Assembly: GCA_026724425.1 (NCBI GenBank)
Contig: JAIUCV010000003.1
Location: 60,131,088 to 60,195,087, forward strand
Direction of reading: 5' to 3'
DNA: 64,000 bases
From: Erythrophleum ivorense
Lineage: Eukaryota > Streptophyta > Magnoliopsida > Fabales > Fabaceae
Numbering within the stretch: the stretch's first letter is position 1; every line of letters begins with the position of its first letter. This document shows, in pieces, positions 36,101 through 49,400 of this stretch. Under the pieces are notes generated by a model. That model was not told the origin of the DNA, did no database searches, and saw only the letters and a program-made list of their open reading frames with translations. The translations under genes were made by a program, and so were the position numbers.

Positions 36101-39100
36101 ACCGCATAATCTTAATTATAAGTTCCTAATTAAGTGACCTTTGCTAACACACTTTGGCTTCTCTAACTCTGGGGATATCCATGGGTTTGCTTCATCTAAA
36201 CTCAAATCCTTTAATCATCCCTTAAACATCTATCAAAGAATGTTAAAACACTTGCTTAACACTCCCTAAACTCCCCAAAAAGTTCCCTATAAGCAACCCA
36301 CACAAAATGGATGAAAGTTCTTGTGTAAACATTATGCTCGACCAGCATCGCATCCTAAACCAAGGCCATCATCATGCTGGTTGCTACTGATTCTATCTCA
36401 TAGAACTAGTGAACAACTTGGCCATGGCTTGAGGGAGGTAGGTTGTGGCCTAACTTGGTTCTATTATGGTGCAATAAAAATTTCACCTAAATGGTAAGTT
36501 CCAAGGCTCTAAAATGACGTCTATCATAAAACCAAGGTCTAAGGCTCATTGAGGAATTATAAAGCTAATGGAAAGGGTCAAATCCTTATAAAACTTATGG
36601 ATAAAATTAAGGAAATAGAACTATACTCAACTAAGATAAATTGGGATTTTTAAGCCACTAAACTTTTTACAATAGCACATATAAACTCCTAAGCTTTGGA
36701 TAGTTTACTAAAACTCTATTTCCCAAAACTTTTAAGCTAGAACCTTTACCAAGGTCTTTGCATACCTATATCCCAAAATTGGGAACCAAAAGCCACCTCT
36801 GAACATGCCAAAATAGTATCTTGAACTATATGACCATAAAAAGTGACCAATGACAAAAAAATAACATTTTTATAGAGCAAGTGGCATACCCAAAAATCTA
36901 TTCTACATGTTCATCTACTCTCAAATATCTTAGTCACAAGCACCTAATTATACATCTTTATGCCTAGAGATTCTAAAAAAGGATTCTTATTTTTGAACAA
37001 GTCATAGCTCTTGCAACACTTAAAATGTTTATGACACAAAATTATACAACTTTGGCCATTAAGTGACTTTTCTAAGTCAAGCTACACTTCTCTTAAATTA
37101 CCAAACCACTTTAAGCAATTTCCAAATACCTAAAGGCATATGCTTAAGCATAAAAAAATCTCCATTACTTAGCCTAAGGCCAAACCAATATGAAATTTCA
37201 TGAAAGTAAAATACTCAACCAACATACATCCATCTAGGACCTTTAAATCGTAGTTTAACAATTCCAAATATGTGATGTGAGACTACAACCACAAATGAGC
37301 TACAATTTACAAGATGGAACTCTAAATTACACATGAACACCATATAAGCATCAACATTGTCAAAATCTATTTATATTAACCCAACATAGTTATCCCCTTA
37401 TTTGTTCTATTATGAGGCATAGCAAAACTAAGGACATACTATCCATTTACTTCATATAAGCATTGTTCATTAAGTTAAAAGCTATATAAAATGAGTCTTA
37501 ACTTAGCATTCATTTTCATACATATACCGAACCTAAAAAAATAGGCCTCATGGCCATTTGGTACCACATATGAACCATATGTACAACCTCAAACAAAAGT
37601 AAATACATTAAAGCTATCATGTATAACCACCTATGCATAACAAGCTATAGAGCTCAGTTCCTAGCCTATGTTTCCTTTCCTTTTACTGAGCTTCCACCTG
37701 AAAAAATGTAGAGTAGTTGTTCCTCAAGAAGGGATAACATTAAATTTCCAATAACCAATGTACAATACCAGTTAAGTATACATAGATGCATAATTATATA
37801 AATCATCAAATCTCTTTACTCACTTCATAAGGACACTCCAAGGCATATATCTAGCTTAATTCATCATAGTTCCATATTTGCAAGCCATCATATTTAACTG
37901 AAGCCTAAAACTAAGGAATGATAAATTGGAATTCATCTCCCCCTAAAATATTGAAAAAGAGCTCACTAAGGCTCTAGAGCACACATAGGCTTGAGGAATT
38001 CAAAAATCTAAAATACTAGGTGGAAACACACTCAAGTACTTGAATACACTTTGGTTCAAAGAATTCTGCAATCATAAACATTGAAAATGAGCATGAAGAG
38101 GCTAAATGAAATATGTTCTTTTTATACATATGTTTAAAAAGTACTTTCCTAAGTTTCCATTTTTGAAAGAAAGATAGGAAGATAAGCAATGGGACAAACT
38201 GCGTCATGGATATCTTTGTTTCGAAACAAAACAATTAGAATTCTTTGATCATAAACATTGAAAATGAGCACACTTGGGCTCTCAATATTGTATGATCTTA
38301 CATATTGAATATAAGCGTACTTGGACTCTAGGAATCTAAGTATAAGTATACTTGGACTCTAGAAATCTAAATATGATACACTTGGGCTTCTTAACCAAGC
38401 ATATCTACACTAGTAACATAAAGCACATTGGGGCCGTTAAGTGGACTTGTGTTTTATAATAATTCATCAAAAAATACTAAGTAAAAGCATACTTAGGCTT
38501 CTGATAAAGCATATCTATACTTATTCTAGAACAATACAATCAACACATAATAGCATTCTCAACAATATATCTATGCATTTATAAACAATTCAAATGCATA
38601 TCTAACAAAAATTAGAACATTGGTTACTTGACAAGTAAAAGCTCTAAGCTTTAGTCTCCCATGTAGTTATCCATTATTCTTAGATAATTCAATAAGGCCT
38701 AGATTAGTCTTCAAATTTCCCAAATTTTCACAATCACAACCAAGCTTTACCAATTCCAATTTTCCTTTCTAACTCCATTCTCAAGTCCCTTGAATTAATT
38801 CCAAGCTTCACAACATCAATAAGCTCACCTCTTTGCAAATGCCTCTCCTTTCTTCCTTTTCTTCTATTATAGATTAAGCCCCAAATCACCAAATCCTTAT
38901 AACCTTATAACCAAAAAAATCATAGTCGATTTAGAGATTATTTGGTTCATTAAAAAGCTCACAAAGAGTAGAACATCTATCCTTTAAACGCACCTTAACT
39001 ATTGAAGCTAAAATCATCCTCCTACAAAGCTTGAAGGATAAAAAATTATTGCTTCTCCTTGTTGTACAAGGCATCTCACCTCTCTCTCTTTCTCTTTCTC

Positions 39101-39510
39101 TCTCTAGGCATTGATTAGATTATGGGAGTTAAGGGTTAATTACTAAAAGGGTTAAATGGGTTAGGGTTTTGGGTAATTGAGTTACTAGGTTTTGGGCCCA
39201 AAGAGTGAGTTTAACATTCTAAGCTGGGCTTCTTCATTTTGAGAGTTTGGATTTTTTAAAACATATTTAAACCAATTTCTTTAAGTGTCATACTTGCCCA
39301 AATAAAATACCCAAAATATTTTCACCTAAACCTCAACTTTGTCCCATATCCACCATTTAATTAGGCAAATTAAAAAAAAAACTAATTTACCCAATTACAC
39401 TCTATTAAAGTAAACTCCTTATTTAAATTATATATTAAATATTTCCCTTCTTTAAATTCTTTCTCTTCATACTAAAAAATTACCAAAATGTTGGGATGTG
39501 AAACTTGTCA
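36100..39510. repeat. Large unidentified interspersed repeat, possibly a long solo LTR
   Basis: About 3.4 kb of distinctly less AT-rich DNA without any long open frame, bounded by very AT-rich sequence. The right end passes through TGGGATGTGAAACTTGTCA (39492-39510), which resembles the termini of long gypsy LTRs. Inside, at about 38055-38530, degenerate units recur: ATCATAAACATTGAAAATGA twice (38070, 38250) and several variants of ACTTGGACTCTAG or ACTTGGGCTTCT. A CT-rich tract lies at 39080-39105. I could not find a matching left terminus, and no conserved LTR signal was proved, so the class is open. Confidence 0.4.
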
Positions 39511-39734
39511 TGTTTTTATTAAAAAAATCGTACATATATTATGTTTTAATTAAGAAATATGATAATAAGCATATAAAGAACCAAATATAAGTTTTTCCTT
39601 TAAATGTTAATTTATAATAAAAGAGAAAGATATGTGATTTTTTTTAACCTAAAAAAAAATCAAATTTTAAGTGTTTCTTAAGCAAGCTAACAACCACTTT
39701 TTTATTTCAAAAATGAAGATTTTGTAATTAGGGT

Positions 39735-40125
39735 GATCAATGATGTTTGGCGACTTAGTTGACCAGGTCAAATTGGGTAGAGTAAGGCTGAGTCAAAAAA
39801 AAAAGACATACCGAGTTGAGTCACATGATTAGGTTAACCATGTTAGTTAGTTTGATCAGATCTAGTCCTATTAATTTTAAAAAAAACATTTTCATAGAGA
39901 TTTATATGAAGTTTTTTTTTATAAAAGATAATTTTACAAAGACTTATATAAATTTTTTTTGAAATAATTTTATAATTTTATCAAAAATTTATGTTAAAAA
40001 ATTTTTATCTAACTTCGCCCTATACTAGACTAACCAAGTTGGGCTTGGGCATTGAACTTAAAAAATAAAACCCAGCGCAAACCTAGTTTAGGCACCGAAT
40101 GAGACTAATATTCAACCCATAATCA
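39735..40125. repeat. Second copy of the dispersed repeat seen in AKT2 intron 5
   Basis: It shares ordered landmarks with 22885-23220: AGGTTAACCATGTTAGTTAG, CTATTAATTTTAAAAAA, GATTTATATGAAG and GACTTATATAAATTTTT, TTTTATAATTTTATCAAAA, and ACTAGACTAACC followed by GGGCTTGGGCATTGAACTT. It is more complete on its left side than the intronic copy. Confidence 0.5.
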
Positions 40126-43100
40126 CCTTTATTTTATATAAATTTAATTTGTGAAAAAAAAAATACACCTTACTCTTTAAAATGAACCTCACACAGTCAA
40201 AGGAGTCATGTAGTATGAAGGGATTTTGTTACAGTGATCTAGTTCATGTTTTCCAACTAATTCTCTGAAGAAAATAAAGCTTTTATTGTTAAACTAATAT
40301 ACAAAAGGGGCCAAAAAGAACCTTCTTTAAAGATAACTCATCTTTTAAGGGTTTTTTCCTCCCTTTTTCGCCACAACATCTTTTAAGGGCTGAAGTGTAG
40401 GCAAATTCTCTTATGACAGATCCAAACAAAATCCCCAAAATGTCTTCCCCAAGATTCATTTGTAAATAACACAATTGTCTTTATCATGAAAGGTCACTTT
40501 CAGTTGCACATTCTTGGCTACATTGAAATTTGTACCAGTGTTTAATTTGCCTTGTTAAAAGCAGGAGATCCTCTACATAAAAATGTAAAATAAAATAATA
40601 ATATATGTGAAGCTTATATTAAATAAACAAGTAAATTTTATTAATTAAATGACAAGTCTTACATATTATTGATTCTCTCTTTAAAATTTATATTTTTAAT
40701 TTCTTTAAAAATGCAGATAATTCCATTACACAATGCATGTGCTAAATTTTAACTTGACATTTCATATTTCCCTTTGGAAGAGTGTAGTAGTGTAACACCA
40801 TCTCCTTCTCGTTGCATCATGCAATAAGATTAGCCTTGATCTTACAACTAGTGTAATTAGAATCGCAATAGCGACAAATTTCTAACTGAACTCAACATAA
40901 ATGATGGACTGAGAGATTAAATTTTTTTTTTTACTTTTTGGGCAAATATATATATATATATATATATAGGGTTAATAAAACATTACAGCTCTTCTTTACT
41001 GAAATTGTATCTCAGTATCTTGCTTAATTGAAAATATTATCAAATGCTAAGGCAAATTTAAATATCTTTAGTTAATTATCAATATCAATCAGAGACAATC
41101 CCACGTATAAGAAATTAGGGGCAGTCCCCGCCTCCCAACCCACATATAAAGAATCGGAATTTATATTAATCTTTAGCAAAATGTGAATATTTATATACAT
41201 AAATTTAGCAACTCCTTTCCCAATAGTCCCCTGGTTCTTATTCATATATATATATATATATATATATAAGCATTTATATACTTAAATTTTTATAGATATT
41301 ATATGTATAAAATATTATTAGCCCTTCTGTAATTTTTAATCTACCTCCTTTAGTTTTTTTTTTTAAAATCTTCAACAAATGCTCTAATCTGTTCTCGGAA
41401 ATTTGGCCCCTCATGGTATTTTTTCTGGTTCTATCTCTTATATTAGAATCAACTAAACAAGATATTGATTTTCAACTAATTTATCACCTGCATTCAATCA
41501 AAAGCAAGTCATCTACCCCTTAATTAAGGAATTTAAAAAGATTGCAACCTCACCAAAGAAATTTAGCATAGTTATGATTTGAATGTGTCACTGTGTATAT
41601 ATCTACAAATCACATTTTTATATTCACCTTTAATAAATCCCTCAAGTTATGTTCGATAAAATAGCAAAAAATTTAAAGCAATAGAAAGAAAATAGAAATA
41701 AGAATAAAATAAAATATTTTGCTCTAAAATTTATTTAATATAACATAAAAAGAAATAAGAATACTTTTATTTTAAAATGTGTTATACTAAAAAATAATAT
41801 AAGAATACAAATGAAATGTGAATAAATAACCAAAATGTCCTTGTAGTAAAATAAATATTAAAAAATTAATTTTTATTAACTACCATAACATAAAAAGAAA
41901 ACATTACAATTGAAAATTTTAAATTAAATATTGAAAGATTTTAAAATTTTAAATTGTTTTAAAAAATTTAAAGATTAAATATTTTAACTGCATAATAAAA
42001 TTATTGTTTAAGATTTCAAGTCAAATTTTTTTATTTTTAAATTCTTCATAATAATTTTAAAATTTAAAATCATTTAATATAAAATATTAATGTCATATAG
42101 AGTAAAACAGTTGTTTTATTTTCTTTCATAAATAAGAGTACCATTCTTCGAAAATTTGAGAGAATAAATATTATCTTGAAATAGTAGAAAAGAAATTCAT
42201 CCATAATTTCATCAAGGTCAAGATTTTCAAATAACGGTCTAATTAAGTAATTTGGATTGTTTGTTTGTTTTTTTTAATTAAAAAAAATATCAAAGATACA
42301 TGTGACAAAATGATCATGTTCCCACACTACTTGAGAGAAGTCCTTCCCAATTTCGTCATTGCTGTCAAATGTGTTGGACCAGCATTTCCCCCTCTACCTT
42401 TCCCTCTTATTTCTCACATATTCGTTGCTGCCAAATGCGCTGCTAGAGTTAGCAGACTTGAGTTTATACAAAATATAATTTTAAAGCTCACAATCATATG
42501 GAGGATAATGAATTTAACTTACGAAATGGAATCAAACTGCAAATAAGAATAAGATTGACTTAGCCCAGTAATTGTGTAGATAGCATTACTTCCAAGGCAG
42601 CCTCAATTATTTATGTGGAAGCTGACATTACAGAACAAACAACATTATGCATTCTGAAATGGCCGTCATTGTCAGCATGAGAAAGACAACAGTTACAATC
42701 CAGAAAGATTGAGAAAAAGAAAAAGAAAATGAAGCAAAGAATCAGAAGAAACTTTTCTCTCACCCAGAAACTATCGTACTCTTTCTTTAGATGGCTAATG
42801 CCTAAATGCCCTTCTTTGTATACCCCCACACGTAGATTCCTTTCCTGCTGATGGGAGATGCCCAATCATGTTCTTCCCAGTTGTAAAACAATGATGGACA
42901 ATAACATGCTGATAAGACAAGGTGCAGAGAGTGAGAGAATCCATAAGTTGAATTGATTTCAGAAAGCACTCTTTTTTCTGGCATGTCACTATTACAAGGT
43001 ACCTTCTGTCTAGTATCAGCCATTAGGGTAAATTAAAGTTCTATTCCTTTGTGGTCTAAATGCATAGATTTTTTTTATTAAATTTTAAATCATATATGCA

Positions 43101-46060
43101 AATACTTTATTTTGATTTTTAAAATTTAACAATAATTTTTAAAATTTAAAATTATATGTAAATAATTTTATTATTAATTTATCTATTAGTTCATTAACAA
43201 AAAGTCTAACATATTAAAGAATTAATTACACATAATTTAAAATTTAAAAAATTATTTACATATAACTTAAAACTCAATAAAATCAGTCATATAAAAAATA
43301 AAATTTAAAAAATTTCATTTAATATGATGTTTCACTTTTTTTTACAATAAATTAACAAATTTACTGATAACAAAAATCATTTACACAAATTTACAAATTT
43401 ATAAGAGTTTATTATCAAATTTTAAAAATGCTAAAAGTTATTTACGTATGACTAAAAATTTGCATATTTTAGTCAAAAAGTTATACATCACTTTTATAAT
43501 TTGTTCAATTATTAATTAATCCCACTCTTGATATTTTATATTTAAAAGTTTACATAATGCAATCATATAAATGTTAAAATAATAAATAGTCTCATTATCA
43601 AATATTAATTACAATTATATCTTCAACATTTATATAGTGTTTTGAAATTACTGTTAAGATTAAATAACAGTTTTAATGTTGGAATTTCAGTTTAGTCTTA
43701 GTAGTAACTTTAAAAAATATAACCCGGAGGTATAACGTACTTTAAATAATATATACACCTGAATACTTTTGTTAAGATTGAAACTGAAAATACCCGAATA
43801 ATAAGTGACAACAAAACAAACTACTAAAAACGTAAATGAAATATTTTAGAACCCCAAGAAGGGAAACGAATGTTGTATGTGTTCTTAAACTTCAAAGCGA
43901 AAACAATGGATCTGAAGATGAGGTTCTTCAGCCCCTTTCTATTTTCATCTGATTCCTTAGTTACATCTTCTCTACCATTTTGCAATCCTCTTCTGGCTAT
44001 TCTCTACTGCAATAATGGATCTGTCCTTTCCACACAACCAAAATATCGTATCTGAAATCTATTTCCTGTATAATATCCTTTGCGCACGCTTACAGTGACA
44101 CCAAAATCTTTTAAGCTAAGCACAGTTGCCCAACTCAAATGAGGATATTTCAAGTTTTGAACAATTTTAAAAGAAAAAAAATTTCTAAGTAAACTCAATC
44201 TTCCAAAAAAATCAAGAAAGTAAGATAATCATGAATTTTAAATAAACATTAAAATATGTCAAACATTTTTTAATCGAGACTTACCTGTAACATATTTAAA
44301 TGTTCTAGCTTGATTTACTCATTTTAAATCAAATTTACCTAAAAAAAATGAGAGAAAAAAGAGAGAAGCGAGTAACAGCGAGGGAAACTACCAAAAAATG
44401 TGATCAATGAAGTTTCTTTTGACAACATGCACATAACAGATATGGCTCCTACGTAAGCTACATGCATCGAGTGCCAAGCATCATAATGGATTACCGCTAA
44501 ATTTTACGTGGTACAGCCTGAAACATGGCATCATAGAGGTCAGAGTAGACATGGTACAGCTTTGAGAGCTAGTGGATCCCAGTTATGGGTAGCTCTTGCT
44601 TTCTCAGATCTTACCTACAAATCTTGTTGGCTGTGATCATTTCTTATGATGACAAAGTGGCAAGGATAATCTGATAGCTGCAACAAGTTAAGGTAGCTTT
44701 TCATGATATAATCTAATAGCATCTACTACTTCAGTACAAGTGAACCTACTGAGCCTCATGGAAAGCTACAATTAACACCTGCAAGCAGGTACAATTCTAG
44801 GATTATAATTTCTACTGGCACTAATAATGTCACACACACTCAACTCCAAATTGTTTGACCATCTGTGTCCAAGTTATTTCAAAAGAACTTCCTATAAATA
44901 ATGCCAACCACTCAAGTAGTGATTTCTATTACATTCAAACTTATCTCATTACCTTATTGCATAATTTCCCCAGCATACATCAGTACCAATTTGGTTGGAT
45001 GCATTGGCTTACTAAATGGAATAAATTATCTACAATCCTGTAATATTTTTCTCATATCCTTATACTTTGAAATTTGGATGGTAAACTGACAGATAAGCAC
45101 TTGACTTCCCATGATGTTCTGCTATTTATCATGGACTATGTTTGATAGAGTCAAAAGATTTTGAAGGAAATGGAAACAAGAGTAAAAATAAAAATAAAAT
45201 GCCCAAAATCATGCTTAGTATAACATACCAAAAATAATAATAATAATAATACTTTTCCAGCTGTATATTTGATTAAGTAGAAATAACAGAAAAGTATAAA
45301 TAAAAGAAGAACAAAGGACCAAAAGAACCTTGATGCCAAAACATTAAATTTTAGAAGTTGCAGGAGAGTTTACACAGTAATTTTCTGTTGTCAACGGGGG
45401 CAAAATGGCCCTTCACCCTATCTTTCTCATCTAAACAGTGTCTTTCCATAGCAAATTTGAGGGAAAGCAGTGTCCCTGATGGGTAGACAGACCATTCCAT
45501 AGGAAAGCCTTTCAAGTGTACCAAACAGGTTTAAAATTTTTCCCCCATCCTTTCCTTCTCCTTCCCCACCCTTTCAAGTGTGCCAAACACCACCTAAGAG
45601 ATTTAATGTTCTTTTCCAACAAGGTATTCAAATTGTTTAAAAATAAATAAATAAATAATCCCCTCAACCTCGACTAGGACATACATGTATTTGCTGAAAA
45701 AATGGCGCAAGGTAATTTCAATTAATACTATCCCTTAAATATGGTAGTAAAGTAGTATATTAGAATTTCTTTCAAATTACTTAATCAACCATCCAGGTCA
45801 CTCAAACAAAAAGCACATGAACTCACAAGCATTTCAGATATTAAAGGCTTGATACTTAAGCAAGGAAACAAACCTTACTATTTAATGATAATAATAATAA
45901 CAACAATTGAGCATTTAGTAAATTATACACAAAAAATTATCTACGTATTTAACAAGTTAAATGAACAAGGCACGGTATATAGAGCAGAAACAAACAATAG
46001 GTTAAACTATGCTTTCAGCATCAAACAGGCAAAAGCCTTACTATAGGAAATTAATTCTAC
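40126..46060. other. Gene-free region with microsatellites
   Basis: Contains (TA)n runs at 40946-40968 and 41244-41268, AT-rich inverted-repeat-like sequence at 41640-42180 and 43030-43500, and a less AT-rich stretch at 42560-43025. The last has overlapping open frames on the - strand but nothing I recognise. CTTTCAAGTGTACCAAAC and a variant at about 45508 and 45570 form a small direct repeat. Confidence 0.45.
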
Positions 46061-46410
46061 TCAGCAGGCTTACCAAAAATAATTTTGTAATCAAGTGGGT
46101 TGATCAAAAACCCATGTAACCCAAGTCCCAACCTCTATAGTGGCCAGAATGCTGCAATTAGCAGGCAAGGTGATGTCCCCAGTAGCAAAACATATGATGA
46201 GCAAGGAAAACCTCAACAACAGTACACTATTGTGTACTTTCTATACCACATTGTGATGCATTGTAACATGTGAAAACCTGAGAATAGCACGAGGTACAGA
46301 GCTCCAAACGATATATGTAAATCAGGCAGGCTGTTTTTAAAAATTAGGCACAGCAAAAAGCCAGTGTAGCAGAAATTATCAACAATGGTCATACACCAGT
46401 TAGATCTTGC
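46061..46410 (-). other. 3' UTR region of the SHMT gene
   Basis: This is sequence downstream of the TGA (46413-46411) on the - strand, moderately GC-balanced and without a coding frame. The end of the transcript is not defined by a single clear polyadenylation signal. Confidence 0.4.
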
Positions 46411-49400
46411 TCAATTGTCAAAACCCGGCATTGCAAATTGATTTGCAAATGCTTCAACCTGTGAACGGAGCTCCACAATATCCTTATTACTCTCAAGACC
46501 TTTCAAAGCAGCCTGCGTCTTCCCATGCTCTCTCTGCAATATGTTTGCAATTTGCGCAGCTCTGAAAAGAAATTCAGCCATGGTCTCAAAATCAGCCTCC
46601 AGGCACCCTCTTGATGTCATGGCAGGGGTACCTGAGATATACAACATTGGAAGCAGTCATAAGAATGTAGAGTCTATCAAATTCGCAAAGCACATTCAGA
46701 TATCATAAATTATCACATACCAATTCTTACACCTCCAGGAGTTATGGTCCCATTGTCATCAAAAACAAATATTTTGTTCAAAGTAATATGACACATCTCA
46801 CAGACCTTCTCACAGTATTTACCTGTGAACACAAATAAATGAAACTTAGGGCTTGTCACAATTTACAAACTGATGGAATCCTTCAACTCAATATTATTTA
46901 TATAGCAAATCACCACATCCTTTCCTTAGTAGCAAGGAGAAGATGGGAGGAATACACTGAGTTACAAAGCTAGAGTTAACAGAGAAAAATAAAATAGATA
47001 AGTAAGCTCCCCAAATAAGGAAATCCCACTGGCTTTTGAGAGGCCAGATCTCTCCTCTAATTCCTCAGAAATTCCACACTCTCTCCTGTCACCACCCACT
47101 CACATACCAGCATCCTCTCTCTCCAGTCACACTAAATGACAAAGTTAGTTATCCTGTAGCTAATCCTCTTTTTGTCCATCAGTTGCCACCTCACCTGCTG
47201 GGCCTTTATCCCTTTTCTTTCTAACACAAACCCTTCCCCATTTATGGGTCTAATTAGCCTTATTCCTTCTCTCATAAATTCTGTCTCTATGGCTATCGGG
47301 GTCATCACAAACATAAAAGAATCCAAACTTTTATAGTTGTCTCCCTAGAAAGTACAAACATATAAAAAGGCACAAGCAACAAAGTGTTTAGATAATAAAC
47401 CAACAGCAGAAAATCCAATAGCATATTAACATATGTGGCCATACTCATTACTAAATTGACAAAATTACAGAAGCCAACTACTTTGGGAATCCAAAGCCTT
47501 CACCTCAGTTAGATTCAGGCATCTCCCAACATAACAGATAAACAGCATCAAATAACAGTGTTGCCAAGGTGGATGAGGAGAGGCCCATCTAGGGGATGAG
47601 GTAAAGTGGGCACCAGCCCAACACCTCAAAAGTGCCAAGGCACTCTTAAGAGGTATGAAGCACTCAATGCACCCACCTCTGTATTTTGGCAGGTTCGTCC
47701 ACTTATCCTCATACAAATTACAAGATAGCCACAAGGCAATTGAGAATGTCAATGAAAGGCGTGTTCAGTCAAATAAGCTACCATATACACACTTAGATAT
47801 GCACACACAACAGAAGCTGCAATTAACTCTGAAGTGTGACCGCATGTGAGGCTTCAACAGCTAAAGGGACGCACCTACCAAGGGGAGATAGCAAGGTTTG
47901 CTAGGACAGAGGTTGCTGACAGACTCTTTCATGCGATTCTATGGGTATTTCAGGCCACATAAAGCTTTTATCCCTCTTTTCCAATCTCAGATAAAACAGC
48001 CCAGCTGCTATTGTTTTCACAGACAACTTTAAGCCAAATTCAGCATTATAATTACTGTCCACACTGGTTCAATAACTTATTTTAATTTTCAAGCCCCCCC
48101 TTTTAGTTTAAGGTCACACACACAATTAGTTCCTTCCATAACCAATATGACAATATCCATTCTCTGTTACAGACTCAAACCCCACACTTACACGTTTATT
48201 CCAGTTATCTTGGATTACTTTTTGAAAAAGTAGAAATCCATTATTCCAGTTTATTTTTCACTCCAAATTTCAGATTCCATTTCATATCAGGTAAATGATA
48301 TGCCTCCAAGCCCCTCCGACTATATCTTTTTAACATCATGCCATGACTCATGACTTAATTTGCACTGAAGTACTTTTATTATTATTAGCCACATCAATTG
48401 CCTAAGTGTTTTTTTTCCACCTTTTTTCCTTTAAAAAAAAAATGGCCACCTCAGTTCAGCTCAGTTCAGTGAGGCACCCAATCTATCCACCTCACTGCCT
48501 CTGTCTTTTTGGGGCTTGGCACCTCAAGTCACCTCATGCTTTTGAGTCTTGACAACACTGAAACAGAATGTATCATATACCTAGCAAGTATTACTACAGC
48601 TCCAAAGATGGATAACCATGGCATAATACGCGTGAGATAAAATTAGGACAGATTATGGTCGTAGTTAACAGAATTGACCAGAATGTAAGCCATTTTGTAA
48701 CATATAGTGCCAATCAGGGATCCTTTCAAAATAGTAGATCACATTAATATATGGAACAAAAAAAGGATAGCTAAGCCCAAGAGCCTTAGCTCAAGTGAGG
48801 GTCCTAATGTACAAAGGTTCAATCTCCTCCTTGCTCCTTTTCCCACTTCCAACTCTTAAGGCCTTGTGCTTCATTCATAGCCCTTAAAAAAAAAACAAAA
48901 AACAAAAGACAAAAAAACCTTAAAAAAAAATGCAAAAGGCAGAAAAGGTGATACATCATAGTTACTTCAAAAGACAGATCAACATCCAGCTTGTGGATAG
49001 CAATCACAGAAGTTAGGGGTTATAACAGACAGAACAAAATTAACCCAAGACTGCAGACTACTTCTATCATGTAAGCTGGAGGGGAGACCACTAGAAGATA
49101 TACAGTTTTTTTTGTGCATTTTTCTTTATGTGCATATGCTAGTGTTTATAACGATGTGTAACATCAGAGAATCTAACTCAACAAGCGAACTAAAACAAAA
49201 CTGCACACAAAACCACTATCAGCATAACATTCAAGAAATAAACATCAAAATCACATACCTAAAACAGCTGCACTATTAAATAGTACGCCAAAAAATAATA
49301 TTAAGATGTGTAACATTGAAGATTCTAACTCAACAAGATAGCTAAAACAAAACCAATGCCAAGCGCAGACAACATGCCCAATAAGTTGGGTCTAAATAGC

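Noticed and set aside
42611..43023. Overlapping - strand frames in a less AT-rich stretch
   Set aside because: Three frames overlap with none clearly favoured, and no domain or motif is recognisable; it may be a relic or non-coding transcript.
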